Below are positions 1-10,499 of a DNA stretch of 27,085 nucleotides, piece after piece. Below the pieces are notes generated by a model. The model saw nothing but the letters and a program-made list of their open reading frames with translations, was not told where the DNA came from and did no database searches. Position 1 is the first letter of the stretch. Each line of letters opens with the position of its first letter. The stretch is from the NCBI GenBank assembly GCA_000934455.1, contig KN884342.1:68898-95982 (forward strand), in the 5' to 3' direction. The stretch is from Apostichopus parvimensis (taxonomy: Eukaryota; Echinodermata; Holothuroidea; Aspidochirotida; Stichopodidae). A program made the translations under genes and the position numbers.

Positions 1-62
1 ATGAATATGGTGATCACAAATAAAGCAACATTTGCATTTATACACAGTTAAAGTACATGTAC

Positions 63-181
63 CTGTCTGTAGGACTTCAATCTTGATATGAATTTCAATC
101 GCAGTCCAACTTGTGGAATCAACTTCTTCAAAACTGCAGTAGTAAGGAGGTCAAACGCTTCCTTGTCATCAATGCAGTTTT
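63..181 (-). CDS. Exon 2 of a gene starting with a SAM-like module (partial gene)
   Basis: On the minus strand an acceptor (cttaactttcag) precedes an open stretch of 2 + 39x3 nt that ends at CAG|GTACATG. It joins in phase 1 to exon 1 at 1778-1844. The exon encodes NCIDDKEAFDLL followed by LKKLIPQVGLRLKF, which matches the usual end of SAM-like helical domains (L..LIP..G.R.KFL..L), known as protein-interaction modules. The exon ends in phase 0 and the gene runs out of the left edge, so the rest of the product is unknown. The joined piece is 62 residues. The splice sites and frame agreement are seen; the SAM-like name is family inference and the specific gene is not recognised. Confidence 0.62.
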
Positions 182-1777
182 CTGAAAGTTAAGAGGAAGA
201 CATTTTTAACAGAAGTCATATTTAAAAGTCAATAATAGGGATAAATATTGACAATTTAGAAAATTTACTGCAGGCTGTGTTGATTCTTGACTGCACGTTA
301 ATTAGCATGTACGGTAGTAGTATAGTATACAGTAATTTAATGACCAGTTAATAAGTCCTGACACTAACATGTATTTACTTGGATTTAGATTGTTCCATCA
401 GATTTAGGGAAGTGAGTACCAAACCCTACTAAATTCTGCAATGAATCATAAATTGGTTGTCGCAAACTAATAGGTATGCACCATTGGCAATATGGCGAAT
501 AATACAAGTAATAACAATAATTATTTGCTTTACTATTAGGCCTACACTAAGTAGAACTAGTTGAACTTAACAGTGTGCTGCAGTATTGTACATATCTCCA
601 CAGTCCACACACTATTAATGCCATGCCTATTGAAAAAAATGTTCAGTTTGACGAAGCACTTTGCTGCATCATTCAACTCCATATTTAGATGTTCAGAATA
701 GTTCTGCCCCTGAAGAACAATAACCCTATCCATAGGCCCCCAGTGATCTTCAGTGTTTCTATTTTCTAATCTTACCAACATTTATTTGAAAGGGTGGCAG
801 AAAAATGATATCCGAGGGAAGATTTCAGCCTTTCCAACTCCAAGTATGAACCCTTAAAGTAGGCTATGGTACGGTACATATTATAACATATAGGCCTGGG
901 TTAGGCCTAATGCATGATTTTTTTAAATACATTGGGCAGCGACTGCAGGGTGTGGGGCCAGAGACCTGAACAAAGCAGTAAAGCCTACAGTAGTCAGAAG
1001 TCACTGAAATTTACTGCCTGATCTGGTCTCTTGACCTGAAAACCACAGTCACTACCCTGTGTAATAGGTAAAATCATGTACAGTATTACTATTTAGGCCT
1101 ATGTACAGTACTGTAGCCCTTCGCAGGGTTTGTTGACAAGAAGAGCTGAAATCTTCCTTCAAATTGATTTTTCGGCCACCCTTTGAAATAAATCTTGTTT
1201 TGATTGGAAAAAAAACACTGATGATCTCAAACTTGATGGGAGACTATTTTGAACACTAAAAAAGTTTGTCGAATGACGCAGCAAAGTGTTGCGTCAAACT
1301 GAAAAAGTTTCTCAATTAGGCCGAGCATCGACTGTGTGTGCTCATTGACTAGCCTAGCCTAACGAAAAACCTGTTGATTGTCCCAACTTCCTCAAACAAG
1401 TAGTGGGCAAATATTTTTTTTTTAAGCCTAGGCCTTTAGGCTAATTCAAAGTGACCAACAACATTCCTTAAGCCTAGGGCCCTAGTGCTAACAGTAACAG
1501 TGTAGGTCTAGTCCTAGGGTAAAACAATGACAGTTTCGGAATACCACTTATTCTGTTATCATGCTTACATTGACTCATTATTTTATCTATTTCAACGAAA
1601 TAAAAGAAAATTCTGAAGAAAATTTGACAGAATAAGGCTTTATTTTAATAAAAAGAACGAAAATTACCTTCGATCTGAGGGGAGAAATGGAAGATAGCCT
1701 AACACAGTAACATAGCGTCAAACGTAAACTTAGACCTAGCCTTAACTAATACTCGTAATTCGAACAGAAAAAATTAC
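182..1777 (-). other. Intron 1 of the SAM-like gene
   Basis: GT-AG intron between the two exons of the SAM-like gene, starting GTAATT next to 1778 and ending in cag next to 181. Its main content is the long foldback repeat at 629-1316. The remainder is AT-rich with frequent short motifs of the type aggcct. A 74-codon open frame at 557-781 on the minus strand lies mostly within the left foldback arm and has no coding support. Confidence 0.55.
629..1316. repeat. Long imperfect inverted repeat (foldback hairpin)
   Basis: The left half (629-982) matches the reverse complement of the right half (1010-1316) nearly end to end, with scattered indels including one of about 35 nt in the left arm. Clear matching blocks are: cagtttgacg at 645 with its complement near 1293; tttgaaagggtggc at 785 with gccaccctttgaaa at 1175; ctatggtacggtacata with its counterpart near 1095; gcagtaaa (975-982) with tttactgc (1010-1017). 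The loop is only about 27 nt. This could be a foldback or MITE-like element, or an inverted local duplication. It lies in an intron, so transcripts of the SAM-like gene would carry a ~300-bp hairpin. Confidence 0.8.
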
Positions 1778-1844
1778 CTTCGAATGTTTTGTGAAGTACA
1801 TCCAAACCCCAATCTCCGAGTTTCTTTTTGACAAACGTTTCCAT
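1778..1844 (-). CDS. Exon 1 of the SAM-like gene, with start codon
   Basis: ATG at 1844 opens a 22-codon reading frame plus one nucleotide (67 nt), beginning METFVKKKLGDWGL and ending ...HKTFE G|GTAATT. The phase-1 end fits the phase-1 start of the exon at 63-181, and the joined protein reads continuously through a SAM-like fold (W..L......F.E..ID). I chose this ATG because an in-frame stop, the TAA of taataaATGG, lies just upstream. The upstream sequence holds a promoter-type motif. Product function is unknown; many proteins with such an N-terminal module are adaptors or NTPases. Confidence 0.62.
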
Positions 1845-2000
1845 TTATTACTTACACAAATACGAGATAATTAGGCTTGAAGTTAAAAGATATCATATAG
1901 TAAAGTTATTATTCTTGTAGCCCAAACTTTGAGCGCTCGTAGTCGTGCGATCCGTCGGTACCGGTAAATGTGATATATTGCATTCTGGGAAGTTTTCATC
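1845..2000 (-). promoter_or_regulatory. Probable promoter/5' UTR of the SAM-like gene with a ZNF143 (Staf)-type site
   Basis: On the minus strand acttcccagaatgca occurs at 1993-1979, about 135 nt upstream of the ATG. TTCCCAGAATGC is the core of the ZNF143/Staf binding motif, common close to transcription starts of deuterostome genes. The flank around 1930-1970 is unusually CpG-rich for this AT-rich window (gagcgctcg, gtcgtgcgatccgtcgg). The motif match is direct; promoter use is inferred. Confidence 0.45.
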
Positions 2001-3760
2001 AAATGACCATATCTTCAGTCAAATCCCCACATATTGACCACACTGTGGTCCAAATCATAGTGACTATGAACTATGGTCAACTTTTTGACCATTGTGAATT
2101 TAGAGTGTACCAGTTTAAATCGATGATATGTTGATCACCGAAATCGGGATTTGGAATATGTTAATGAGCTAAATCGATGATATGTCGATTTAAATAGGTA
2201 TATGTCAATTTGAGTTTCTAGAAACTGGTATAAGTTCAAGGATTTTGACTTCTACCGACTTAATTCGACATATCATCATCGACATATTATTACTGAAAGT
2301 CTACAGAAAGTGTGTTAATTCCTGTCCCTCGATCTTCCCACACCATTTTCCCCTCAATGCTAAATAATAACAATTAAGCTATGCGGTATCTTCAAGCGAG
2401 CATCTGTGCCATTAATTATCCATCGTGATCATGGCCAAACAGATTATAACCTTATGTCTTTGGTGGTCTTTTCTTTTGAACGGCAAATATATTCTAGAGA
2501 TTAATTCACACAATTGTAACAATAAGCTTTTCTTTGCCAAAGTTTGCCCATAGTACTTGAAGAAATGTCCCTCGAACAAATGAAATATTCAAATTTTAAT
2601 GTATCAACCTATGATATCAGCTATAGATGTATGTGAGTTCTACCTTTGTTTACTAACAAAGCAATCGTTCTTTACTTCAACAAAATAAGCATGCGTGCCC
2701 AATGACAACATTCCCCGTGTCACGGTGAACTCTAGGCATTTGTGCAGGCCAACCAGTTTGCTAGCCTGGAAATGTCGTAGTGATTCAGTGTAAAAATATG
2801 TAGCTCTTTCTAAGCCCTGAAAAGTTACATTTCACAAATATTGAAGTATATTATGGTTTAATATATCCTAAAACATTGAGTAGTTAGGAAGTGTACTAAA
2901 GGTTTGAAGGAAGAAAAAACCTTCTCAGGATTAATTTTGACTCTAACTAAAACTGGAAACTTGTGAAGGTACCCGGCAACGTCAAACTAGCAACAGGTTA
3001 CGAAATAGTAAGACCTTCACAAATTTGCAATTTATTCAAAGGATGACTTTTATGTTTGAATTTTAGTCCGATTAAAATGTTATAGCGACCAATGAAAAGA
3101 GCAAGCTTTCAAGTGTCAGTAATATTTCTAAAGCTATTGAGATTCGCAAGATAAATCAGGTTTCAAATCTGCTAAATTTCTGGATTGCTCCTTTAAGGCT
3201 AAAGACATGATGACATCCATGCAGTGCAGTACTAAACGCTAATTCTAACCTATTTATATATTTGTTGTTAATTCTAATAACTCCTCCAACACATGTTCTT
3301 ATAACTTTCTTGAAAACAACAGACCACCTGTGGACGACATTTAACACTGATTTGTACTGCATTTATTGTAAGCAATACACATGTGGCCATAATAGGTTAG
3401 CTTATAAATGCTAGTGTTGTGTTGCATTTTTTTTTTAAATTTTAAGGCATGTCAAAGGCATGGGACAATGTTAAATTTGTCAATAGTCTATTAACCTTTA
3501 CATCTATGTGGCTTTCAGGATGTAGGATACTGTATCTAATCGACTTCCGCGTTGCTAATGTACCGTACACGTGTGTATCTTCAGGATTGACTCTAATATA
3601 AGTTTGTTATTGTCCAAATGCATATAAGGAAGTGTTTGTCTGCTGTTGAGTACATGGTTGCAGATACTCTTAATGATCAGTGCATGAGCAGGATAAGGTT
3701 AGCCATCAGGAAATAGGTACAGTAGCCGCCTGCTGTCTGATTGCATGCAAACATGGAGAC
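2001..3760. other. Intergenic DNA left of the duplicated block
   Basis: No exon could be supported on either strand. The stretch at 2030-2300 is rich in short perfect palindromes and repeats of atcgatgatatg (2118 and 2172). A 68-codon open frame at 3156-3362 on the minus strand lacks any recognisable domain or splice context. This region has no counterpart elsewhere in the window, unlike the DNA from 3761 rightwards. Confidence 0.5.
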
Positions 3761-5487
3761 ATTTGTCAAGCTGTGGTTACCTTTCCTATACCGTTAGCCG
3801 AAATGTGGCATATAATTGTTGTTTGTGCTACATTTGATGAATTTAAATCAAAATGAAAGAAGTACGATAACGGTAAAGAATTGAAATTGGAATAATTGTT
3901 AAAGAAATAGGAATTGGGACATTTGTATATTTTTCATATTAAGGAAGTTATTAATAATGAATATTAAACACTAACGTTCAGAATTCAACACCAACTGAGC
4001 AAATGCGAACAAATAGATGTTCATGTTTGATCAAACTGTACCATTTTCTAAATATTATAGGCATGATAACGATACTTTGCTTATTTGTCTTTACACCTTA
4101 TTCTGATAATTTAAAGTAATTCTAAACTTTGACGACTAAATGTTCTATACATATATGATGATTTTAAAGTTCTAATTCTGTTTTTACGTGTATGGAGAAG
4201 TTGTATCACGTTTTTTAAAATATGTATCTGTAAGAAATTTCATTTCAAATAGTAAGATTCAAAGAGAGTTGATGATTTTATAATTTACGAATTTGATTTC
4301 AAATGCATTTACAATCAAAATTATATCGAGAACATTGAAACATTGAGGATTTTATCAAGATGATTAATAAATCTCATCGGTTTCTTCATTTGGTAAAAGA
4401 GAAAGAAACTGTCTACTCGTGATCAAGAGTTATTTAATTTGAGTTAATCTGGTTATATTCTCTATAAATGATCAATAAACAGAACTTAAAAAATATATTA
4501 TATATATTTTTAATCAAAGAACTAGCAGAGGGCATGAAAGCTGTTTAATCGGTGATTTCTATTTAACAGGGTTTAAACAATGTATATATGTTACAAACAG
4601 GTCTTGAAGTTTATGCTTTTCAGTTAGGTATGATGGTACTGGGACAAGAAAAAACTAAACTTAAATAACAACACTTCTGTTAGCTTTGTCTTCAAGTGTC
4701 ACATAAGGCAATTACAAACTTGTTTTATGAGTGGTCTCCTAATTATCGTGAGCTGAATATTTAAGGTTTGATTAAAGATTAAAGAAGAAAATCCGAGTAG
4801 AAGTAATTATTTGCGGTAGATTAAATTTCAGTTTTCAACAGACTTATGCATCAGCTTGGCAAATATTTGAGACCCGTTTACCTTTTATGAATGCTTTGAA
4901 GTAAACTATGTTTTGATATAAATTTAAACAAAGTATACTCTTCTTCGTATCGTTTTTCGTCTTTTCAGAATGATGTTCTTCTCTTCAATGGATTTCATTC
5001 AACGTACTTGTCTTTTTAGATTCGTTCCAATCAGTCTCATTGTACAAAAAACGACAAAGAAACTTGAAATTCACAATAAGATATTAATTTTTAATCATTG
5101 TTTTCACCATTAATCAGTTAAATTGAAAATACGAAAGCTTATGGAAGTGATAAAAGCTATGAGAAAGTGACAATGAAACTTGAAATTGACGCTATATTTG
5201 TAAACAATTTTTGCAAAGTTAATAAATTGGAATGAATTTTGTATCTATCTAAAGATTGATCTACGAGCTTCAATTGTGAAGAGGTTACATATCTTGTTAA
5301 TCTATAAAGGCAAGTGGATTGGAATCAATAATGAACATATAGATATCGCAAATGTACTTGTGACGAAGTATGAAGTATATAAATGCACATACAAATTATA
5401 GGTACGGAACATTTCACGATGTTAGTTTAATATAAATATCGATTGAACCTATAGAAGATAAGAAGAAGAAAAGAAATTTTCACTTAC
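3761..5487 (-). other. Remnant of intron 1 downstream of the gene A exon
   Basis: This stretch is homologous to the 5' part of gene B intron 1 (17522-20592) but lacks its local ~0.8-kb tandem duplication. I found no exon in it on either strand, and no match to gene B exon 2. The homology to intron 1 stops at 3761, so whatever followed in the ancestral intron is absent here. Confidence 0.6.
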
Positions 5488-5577
5488 CCCTCCTTGCGAA
5501 GAGACACAGCTGGAAATATAAATTATTAAAAACAGAGAGGTTAAACCTCCACGATTTTGTCCAAACATGTTCATCAT
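5488..5577 (-). CDS. Gene A: orphan first exon encoding a signal peptide
   Basis: The exon has 30 codons from ATG at 5577 to GGG|GTAAGTG. It encodes MMNMFGQNRGGLT followed by a hydrophobic run (SLFLIIYISSCVSS) and QGG, a typical secretory signal with likely cleavage after the VSS. It is the counterpart of gene B exon 1 at 20593-20682: I count 9 differences in 90 nt, 6 of them changing the residue. The consensus donor is intact and phase 0. No gene B-like exon 2 or later exon lies to its left, because the duplicated block ends at 3761. It is therefore probably a broken remnant at the edge of the gene array, although it could still be transcribed or spliced to something not recognised. Confidence 0.7.
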
Positions 5578-6819
5578 TGTCAAAGCTAGTTACTTCTTAA
5601 AGGCTGGAGTTGAAATGCAGTCTGAGAGCATTTGACGCCATCTGAGCCATACGAGAACTGACCCAAGGTTAGTACAGTGGTGGTGAGAAACCTTTGACAT
5701 ATTATACCGTCAAAAAATAGTTCTGTCGACAGCTTTTATGTACATTGTTTCAGAAGGAAGCTATGAAGTCATTCGATATCTACATGGCACCATAACACCA
5801 CGATACGTTTCATGCCTTAAAAGGAGTGCGTGTTATTATTTTAACTTCTGAGCATGGTACCATTGACTTTAAACTACGTTTTCCGATACATCCGGTACAG
5901 TGTTATAAACAATTAACCTAACTGCTTTAGTCTATCAAGTCCAAAGAAAAAGGAAAAATATTAAAAATGTTTTTGTTTTAAGAAACTAGATGGAAAATTG
6001 ATAAGACACTCATTTGATGCAGTCAAGCTGTCGTAACAACATCTGCCATACCTTTATTAAGGCATAGGCTACCTGCAATTATATGATCACATAGGGAAGC
6101 AATTTATCCTCCGCCCCCCGTCACCCCCAAGAAAAAAAGTTTAAAAAAAACACAAACAAATATAACACTGCTTTAGACCTTAGAACAAATTAATCAACCG
6201 TCGGTGCATAAGATATAATGAAAGTGTAATACAAATAGGAACTCAATTCCTTGTGCATTCGAAATTCATTACCGTTTCACTGAACAAATTATCCAACAGA
6301 ACCATATGCAGAGGAAGGACGCCATTTTCGGCCACCCTGGTTATGCTTGGTGCGTTTCTCAAGGTGCCAAGAATACGAGGAAGTTAAATCCGTGGCGATT
6401 AACGTAGAAGTCACGTCGATTGCTAGTGTCATATATAAAGATTATGAAATTACCTGAATATGCAAGTTATATATCAGTTAAAGGCTACATTTATTAACAT
6501 TATATTTGATATGAATACCCTATACAGGCTTCGTAAATACAAATTTGTTGATCATAGGCCATAAAATACACATTTATGATACCATTAAATTAAGACTTAA
6601 TGTAGGATCTGATTTCGTATTGTATAACATCTTTTGTATTCACTGTTTCCATGCATACTGTAAACTCACATGAACGTTCTGTGTAGCATCTTGGACACTT
6701 TGGACTTGATGCATTTCATCTAAACCTATGGATGCTCATAACAACCTTCAAACTGTCGTAATAAAAGCTATTGATGATTCCTACGGCTACAGTCTGGTTC
6801 AAATAGTCTGGTTCAAATT
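5578..6819 (-). promoter_or_regulatory. 5' flank of gene A, conserved in gene B
   Basis: The flank aligns to 20683-22157 upstream of gene B, with long near-identical stretches such as the 150 nt before the ATG and the block around 6290-6480. The promoter should lie here, since the ATG exon starts only about 30 nt from well-conserved non-coding sequence. I see no strong TATA box; an AT-rich cataaaagc lies on the minus strand near 5735. The transcription start cannot be fixed from sequence alone. Confidence 0.35.
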
Positions 6820-7020
6820 GTGGCGTGATAGCGCAGTGGTTAACGCCGGTGCCTTCCAATCATAAGGTCCCCGGTTCGAGTCACTCCAAGATTAATGTAT
6901 GTCGTCCAGTTACAGAGTTGTTGACGATTGACAATTCATAATCATGGACGTTTAATATGAATGTAAGAGACTGACTTCTGTCAGCTTGCGGCTTTGATAA
7001 GCCAACGAGGCTTCTTCTTT
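6820..7020 (+). mobile_element. tRNA-derived SINE, unit 1 copy
   Basis: The head is tRNA-like with an A box tagcgcagtgg (6829-6839) and a B box ggttcgagtc (6873-6882). A SINE body follows, with gtcgtccagttacagagttg and ctgacttctgtcagcttgcgg. The anticodon loop is not a proper seven-base loop, so this is not a functional tRNA gene. The same element sits at the homologous place in unit 2, so insertion preceded the duplication. A 14-nt direct repeat (agtctggttcaaat) lies just upstream. Confidence 0.7.
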
Positions 7021-8651
7021 GCTTGGCCGGAATGCTTCATCCAAATCGATATATTCTGCATATCAGGAATAAGTAACTTGCTGTAAGCCGAGTTTCTAAC
7101 CCTTCTTGTTTGTTCATATCATTTGTTCATGTCATTTTACCATAAAGTTGATCAGTACTTTCTAGTATAGAATCATTTCGTTATGTATAGTTATGTTTTT
7201 CGGGTCTTCAATGATCTGTATCACTCTTTATGAACTATTCATTTATAAATTTAAGGTATATTTACTGGATAAATTGATATTGTATAGTTCCCCAGAAAAA
7301 TAGGTTAACTGGAATATATTGAAATTTATCTTGAAAGGAATTTGGCAAGTTCACAAAGTCTGGATGAACCGTGAGCAGTACGACGATGATGAGAAATTCC
7401 ATAAATTATGTCCAGCTGAATAGACGTTCTGTACACTTTACTTTAGGAAACAGGTTTAGTTTGACACTAAAATTGCTAACAAGGACATATTGCGTTTAAA
7501 TGGAGGAATTATATTTTACATTTCAAAAGAGTCATCGATAAGATGCTCTCATCGTGTAGTAGTGTTTACCATTTATTCTTGAATTACTTGATGGAGCTAG
7601 AAGGGATTTAAAAGATCGTTCATCGATAATTCATATTTCCCCGATGACTAAACAGGTATATTTATCTGTACATTGCATACCGGCCAGGCAGTGGACGATA
7701 TTCCCAGTGTAAATCAGTGATGCCCTCATAAAGAAAGGTTTATTTCTGTTTCATTTTTATTTATATGACTGAGGAGTTGATACATATGAGATTAGCACCG
7801 TCTGTGCTCTTGTTTTGTTGATAAATCCAATTAGGAGTTACTGGTGGAGTAAAATCATAAGTTTACTTCTTCCCAAGATTTCAGCGTTGGTAGGGGAGGC
7901 GAAGGGAAAGGAGATATCCCTAATTCTATGATTGATCCCAGAACAAAAAGAACACATTTGTTCCTATCTTTGAGATTTTGATTTACTGTGACTTCTTTTT
8001 ACACCCCTTAATGTACCTCGCGTTGGCACTAACTTACTGACCCACATAACACGTGAAAATAATTTTCCTAACTGAAATATACATACTATAGCCTATCCTT
8101 AATTTCTCACCATAAATAACACTCACACATGTTCTATAACAATGTTTTTGTTCAACACAGTCCGGAGACCTTGCTATTGTTGAAGCTAAACATAACTAGA
8201 TTAAAAAGCAACATATTCTCCTTCGTTAACAACATTTTCCTGATGTGGTTAACCAGCTTGACGGAAGGGAGCTTTGCCTCTGAGAATTTACCAAAGCTTC
8301 TTTTAAATATTTCTTTCAAACTGTTGCTGAGTTTGTGGTCAGTATTTGAAAGATTCTGATGTTAACTGTATAGGAGTACTTCAGTAAACCATCCACTCGT
8401 ATTTCTGGAATGTACATGTTCCCCTCCATCGTTAGGAAATGCTTATTGCACATACCTATACGACTAACATGTAAAAGTCAAAACTTGGCTGCAAACGACA
8501 TTCTGTTAATTAGTAATCCAGACAGTGGTTCTCTAAGATTGCAAACATTTCTTTTACTGTGTTTTCAACATTAAATGTCAGGTGCCACTTTTTTTGTGTA
8601 TTTTAATAAATTTTGTCATATGTACAATCAAATGGCAGGTCCCTGTGCGTG
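7021..8651. other. Intergenic DNA shared by both units
   Basis: This stretch aligns with 22380-24500. It contains one short open frame kept in both copies (7317-7424 here), ending EKFHKLCPAE stop on the plus strand. No splice-consistent exon was found elsewhere. A 76-codon open frame at 8129-8359 is not kept in unit 2 and is treated as chance. Confidence 0.4.
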
Positions 8652-8682
8652 AATGTGTGTGTGTGTGTGTGGGGGGGGGGGG
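8652..8682. repeat. TG microsatellite followed by a 12-G run
   Basis: A (TG)9 tract at 8654-8671 runs directly into a run of twelve G. The homologous place in unit 2 lacks it, so the tract expanded or was inserted in unit 1 only. A G run of this length is also a likely source of sequencing error. Confidence 0.85.
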
Positions 8683-9415
8683 ACTTCAAATGTTCCCGAC
8701 TGAGTAGGTAGAGGCACCAAACTTTTTTATGGACTTATAAATGAGGGTGTGAAAGTTTAGGGTCCTTGAATGCAAATCCTCATACAAACTGTGGATTTAT
8801 ACAAGGATCAGTTGATGGGCAACAAAGGTGTGCGGCGAGGGTTTCTATAGTCCAGGGCCTGGCTTTAATGAGGGACCCGGGAAAATATCAGAATAAAGAA
8901 GAACATATTCTCATTTTCATGATGAATTTAAGGAAAATGAAGACTTCGATAAGGGGTCGAGAGCTCCAGACTACCTTGTTGATTGTGGTTGCCAAATTGT
9001 AGAAACACTGCTATCCTACCTCCCGACATCATAGAATCTACATAAACATGTTACATTTGTACCTTTTCCCTAAATAGTCTTAAACGGTTTAACAAGATCA
9101 AATGTTCAAACACAATACGGCTGACATCACCTAATACACGTATGATCACAAACGTGACGTAATGAGTCCACTAGGTTCGACAGTGAAGAGCATTTACAAG
9201 TCAATTTTGTGATAAAGTTATGGACACGGAAGGAATTAAAGATTTATAATGACAAGAGGGCGCTGTTCAGTAAAACACATATTACGCAAAAGAACAAGAT
9301 CAAGGAAACTTTCTATCAGCTATCTGAACCCTTACTATTTAGTTCATGTATGAAATAAATTCTAAGAAATGATAACTAGTTTAAAATGTTTCTTGATTGT
9401 GTAAAAGTAAGTTGG

Positions 9416-9452
9416 CCTGACGTTTCAATCCTAGCAGGATCTTCTTCAAAGG
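9416..9452 (-). ncRNA. Degenerate Penelope-type hammerhead ribozyme motif
   Basis: Read on the minus strand, the motif gives a short stem I (CCT...AGG), a core close to CUGANGA (TTGAAGA here), a hairpin stem II (GATCC-TGCTA-GGATT), the GAAA element, then CGTC with the cleavage-site triplet GTC. This is the layout of minimal hammerheads known from Penelope-like retroelements. The core position C3 is T here and stem II has a G-T wobble, so self-cleavage is unlikely. I see no reverse transcriptase nearby. Confidence 0.6.
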
Positions 9453-9479
9453 GTAAATGACAAGTAACAGTAACAGAAG

Positions 9480-9780
9480 GTACAAAAACACGCACAGAAT
9501 ACAGACAGGTTAATGAGCATGGTGAACACAAAGAGATAGATGTTAAGGGGATTAGTAGACAAGGGATGGAGAGAAGAAAGAAACAAACAGGGGAAGAGGA
9601 GAGGTAGGAGATAAACAGTGGAGGGACAAAGGGAGGATTATAGGAAGGGGGAAGGGAATGAACTGGAGAAGGACAAAGAAAGAAAGGTGTGGGGAAAAAG
9701 GGTGAAAGAGAGCTATGAGAAGAGGAGTGATGGGGGAGTGGGGATAAGGGGAGAGGGAGGGGGAACAGAGGAAAGGTTTC
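9480..9780 (+). repeat. Purine-rich, strand-asymmetric tract
   Basis: The plus strand is strongly A+G biased for about 300 nt, with repeated words of the type gggagga, gaaggg, gagagg and gggg. The densest part is 9590-9775. It contains several G runs that could support triplex or quadruplex structure. It is absent from unit 2. Confidence 0.7.
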
Positions 9781-10499
9781 TTGATTGTTAGACTTTGTTT
9801 AAAAAAAGTGTACTAGACGAAGTCAGTTAGTTTGATTTAATGTTATATTCTGAATAATTTGGAGTGAGCAAATAATTCATATGCAATCCATAATTACACG
9901 GTATGCAATCCAGTTTAGTCTCTAAATTGCGCTCTATCTATCCCTGCGTGGACAAGAATAGTTATGTAGGTATCGTCACTTATTACGACTTAAATATTTT
10001 AGTTGGAATAGGTCAGGGTTTGTAATCCTAAGGTCACTGGTTTGAAACCCGTTCTATAAAGAAAGATAAAATCAAGGTACTCATTTCAATTTTTGTTTTT
10101 ATAATTCCCATTTCACTTTCCTTTTCTGTAACGTAAAATAATATGATACTGAAGTTGTGCAAAACCATTAATATAGTGATTTACATCTACAATTCAATGG
10201 TCTGCTTATGCATTACAAACACGCTGAGCACGATACGTGACACAAGTATACATAAATCAACATTTTCATTTTCCCTGTCTTTTGTTTGTTTCAGGTACGT
10301 ACTTTGTTCAGGTGCCAACAATTGAAAATAGGGAAGTTAAAATACGTAAAGACGTAGAAAGCCATTATATAACTGAAAACCGTGATGGAAGCATTTGAAA
10401 CTATAAGTATTGTATTCAAAAGCAAATTGTAAGTCAAGGTTCGAGAGAAAACAAACTGTTAGCAAATTGTTTATCTCATGCTAATTCAAACTAGTCACG

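Noticed and set aside
1170..1182. Shared 13-mer tttcggccaccct in the foldback arm and in the 5' flanks of genes A and B (6326, 21658)
   Set aside because: A 13-base match is expected by chance in a window of this size, and two of the three are one event copied by the duplication.
6820..6892. tRNA gene
   Set aside because: A and B boxes are present, but the anticodon loop has the wrong length and no good acceptor stem closes; the attached conserved body marks it as a SINE.
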